A stretch of 64,000 bases of DNA, taken from contig NZ_JACATN010000003.1 in the NCBI RefSeq assembly GCF_018603515.1, positions 62,001-126,000 on the forward strand, in the 5' to 3' direction. This DNA is from Zobellia barbeyronii (GTDB lineage: Bacteria; Bacteroidota; Bacteroidia; Flavobacteriales; Flavobacteriaceae). How positions within the stretch are numbered: position 1 is the stretch's first letter; every line of letters begins with the position of its first letter. Under the pieces are notes generated by a model. The model did no database searches, had not been told where the DNA came from, and saw only the letters and a program-made list of their open reading frames with translations. The translations under genes and the position numbers were made by a program. This document shows positions 63,094 to 64,000 of this stretch, one piece after another.

Positions 63094-64000
63094 TTATCTC
63101 GTTCGCTCTAATATAGGAGTAGCATCAACCTTTCTTACATACATATAAAAAGCGCCAAAACGAACGTCATCCTCACCAATAAAATCGGCATACAATCGCT
63201 TACGACCTTTCACCAAATACGTATTAAAAGGAACGTTGTCAGCTTTCATATCTACAGGCATATCTAAATGCAGTGCATCTATATCTATGCTTGCTTGTTT
63301 AATAGGAAGCACTACTCCTTCAGGCTGGGGAACATACCATTTTTCACGCTTACCTAATTCTGGAGTTGTATCATCAAAACCTAGATTAGATTCTTTTGGC
63401 CATCTTCTCAATTCAACTTCATAATAACCATCTTGCTGCACATCGATCATATAAAATCCATTAGCAAAGGCAGGCTTTTTACCAGATTCAGGACTACGAA
63501 TATAAGATTGGTTCCAAGCTAAAGGCTCTGAACTATGTAAATCATGAACGGTAATAGTTGTTTCCGATATTCCCGGTTCGCCAATTTTATAGGCTTCATA
63601 ATGTGAAAAATCTCGTGAAATATAAGTCCACCATTTTTCATAGGCATCACGCATATCCTTAACTTTTTCCGCGTTTTTTGATGCAACATCTTTTTCTTGA
63701 CCTGGGTCTTTTTTAATGTTGTATAATTCTTTGCCGTCTATTAGTCTCCAATCATCATCCATAACAGCACTCATGTGCCATTTTATGGGCTGCTGTAAAC
63801 GGTTGTTGTCTACCACACAATAACGGTGCGGAATAGTTTGTGTCTCATTTTCTAATACCGGTGCTAAGCTATTGCCATCATAACCAAGACTCGGAACACT
63901 TCCTAAATCACACAGATCTATTAATGTTGGTAGTATATCAAAATTCATGGCCAATTGATCTATAGAACGACCTCCTGTTAACTTACCATCTTTCCAACGC
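63094..64000 (-). CDS. S1-family sulfatase, C-terminal part, N-terminus outside the window
   Basis: The frame is open to the right edge, so the gene begins beyond 64000; a TTG at 63954 is not its start. About 301 residues remain. DGKLTGGRSIDQLAMNFD followed by ILPTLIDL is the typical sulfatase block after the second metal site, where the substrate chain ends. YNIKKDPGQEKDV near the middle is the usual ELYD-L-x-x-D-P-x-E block of sulfatases. The last 130 residues form an additional beta-rich domain. The catalytic cysteine motif is not in view. It is convergent with the second SusC/SusD operon and is probably part of the same PUL. Confidence 0.82.
   Translation of the reverse strand, partial: RWKDGKLTGGRSIDQLAMNFDILPTLIDLCDLGSVPSLGYDGNSLAPVLENETQTIPHRYCVVDNNRLQQPIKWHMSAVMDDDWRLIDGKELYNIKKDPGQEKDVASKNAEKVKDMRDAYEKWWTYISRDFSHYEAYKIGEPGISETTITVHDLHSSEPLAWNQSYIRSPESGKKPAFANGFYMIDVQQDGYYEVELRRWPKESNLGFDDTTPELGKREKWYVPQPEGVVLPIKQASIDIDALHLDMPVDMKADNVPFNTYLVKGRKRLYADFIGEDDVRFGAFYMYVRKVDATPILERTR

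Overview
The window looks like a chromosomal segment of a marine member of the Bacteroidota, most likely the family Flavobacteriaceae (Zobellia/Maribacter-like). This rests on AT-rich DNA, two SusC/SusD pairs, many lipoprotein and Sec signal peptides, six sulfatases, a GH117 enzyme typical of red-algal galactan degraders, and weak Shine-Dalgarno sites. Genus is an inference. No rRNA, tRNA, CRISPR array, insertion sequence or phage gene was seen.

Positions 1-48321 form one large polysaccharide-utilisation region. All genes are on the + strand except one regulator. The left block (1-10692) holds a truncated DUF1080 protein, two S1 sulfatases, a GH29 enzyme, a PVC-type heme lipoprotein and a GH2 enzyme whose acid/base glutamate is replaced by histidine; it ends at a terminator. 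The second block (10924-16325) holds an exported FAD oxidoreductase, a translationally coupled exported protein with a DALSGAT flavinylation-type motif, a CstA transporter, and on the minus strand a GntR-type regulator with a sugar-binding domain. The third block (16704-30888) holds SusC/SusD, a sodium:solute symporter, a second FAD oxidoreductase, an esterase-like hydrolase, GH97 and GH2. The fourth block (31159-48321) starts with a 4-nt-overlapping cassette (DHDPS-family lyase, GalD-like dehydratase, symporter, sulfatase). It continues with GH2, a GH43/GH117-like propeller, GH117, two sulfatases, a GH9-like protein and an exported lactonase.

Together GH117, three GH2 proteins, GH29, GH97 and the sulfatases point to side-chain removal and exo-processing of a sulfated galactan such as agar, porphyran or a hybrid. 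No endo-hydrolase is in the window. The FAD enzymes, flavinylation-motif protein, heme protein, exported lactonase, sugar-acid dehydratase and pyruvate-lyase-family protein suggest an oxidative, non-phosphorylative sugar route running beside hydrolysis. This is the most interesting hypothesis here.

Positions 48411-57356 are not obviously PUL-related. They carry two GreA/GreB-type proteins, glutamate dehydrogenase, a small Cys-rich protein, an exported small protein, a histidine kinase/NtrC-type regulator pair, and a multi-PAS kinase with a single-domain response regulator. From 57919 a second SusC/SusD pair begins, preceded by a leader with three hairpins. It faces a sulfatase gene that runs off the right edge.
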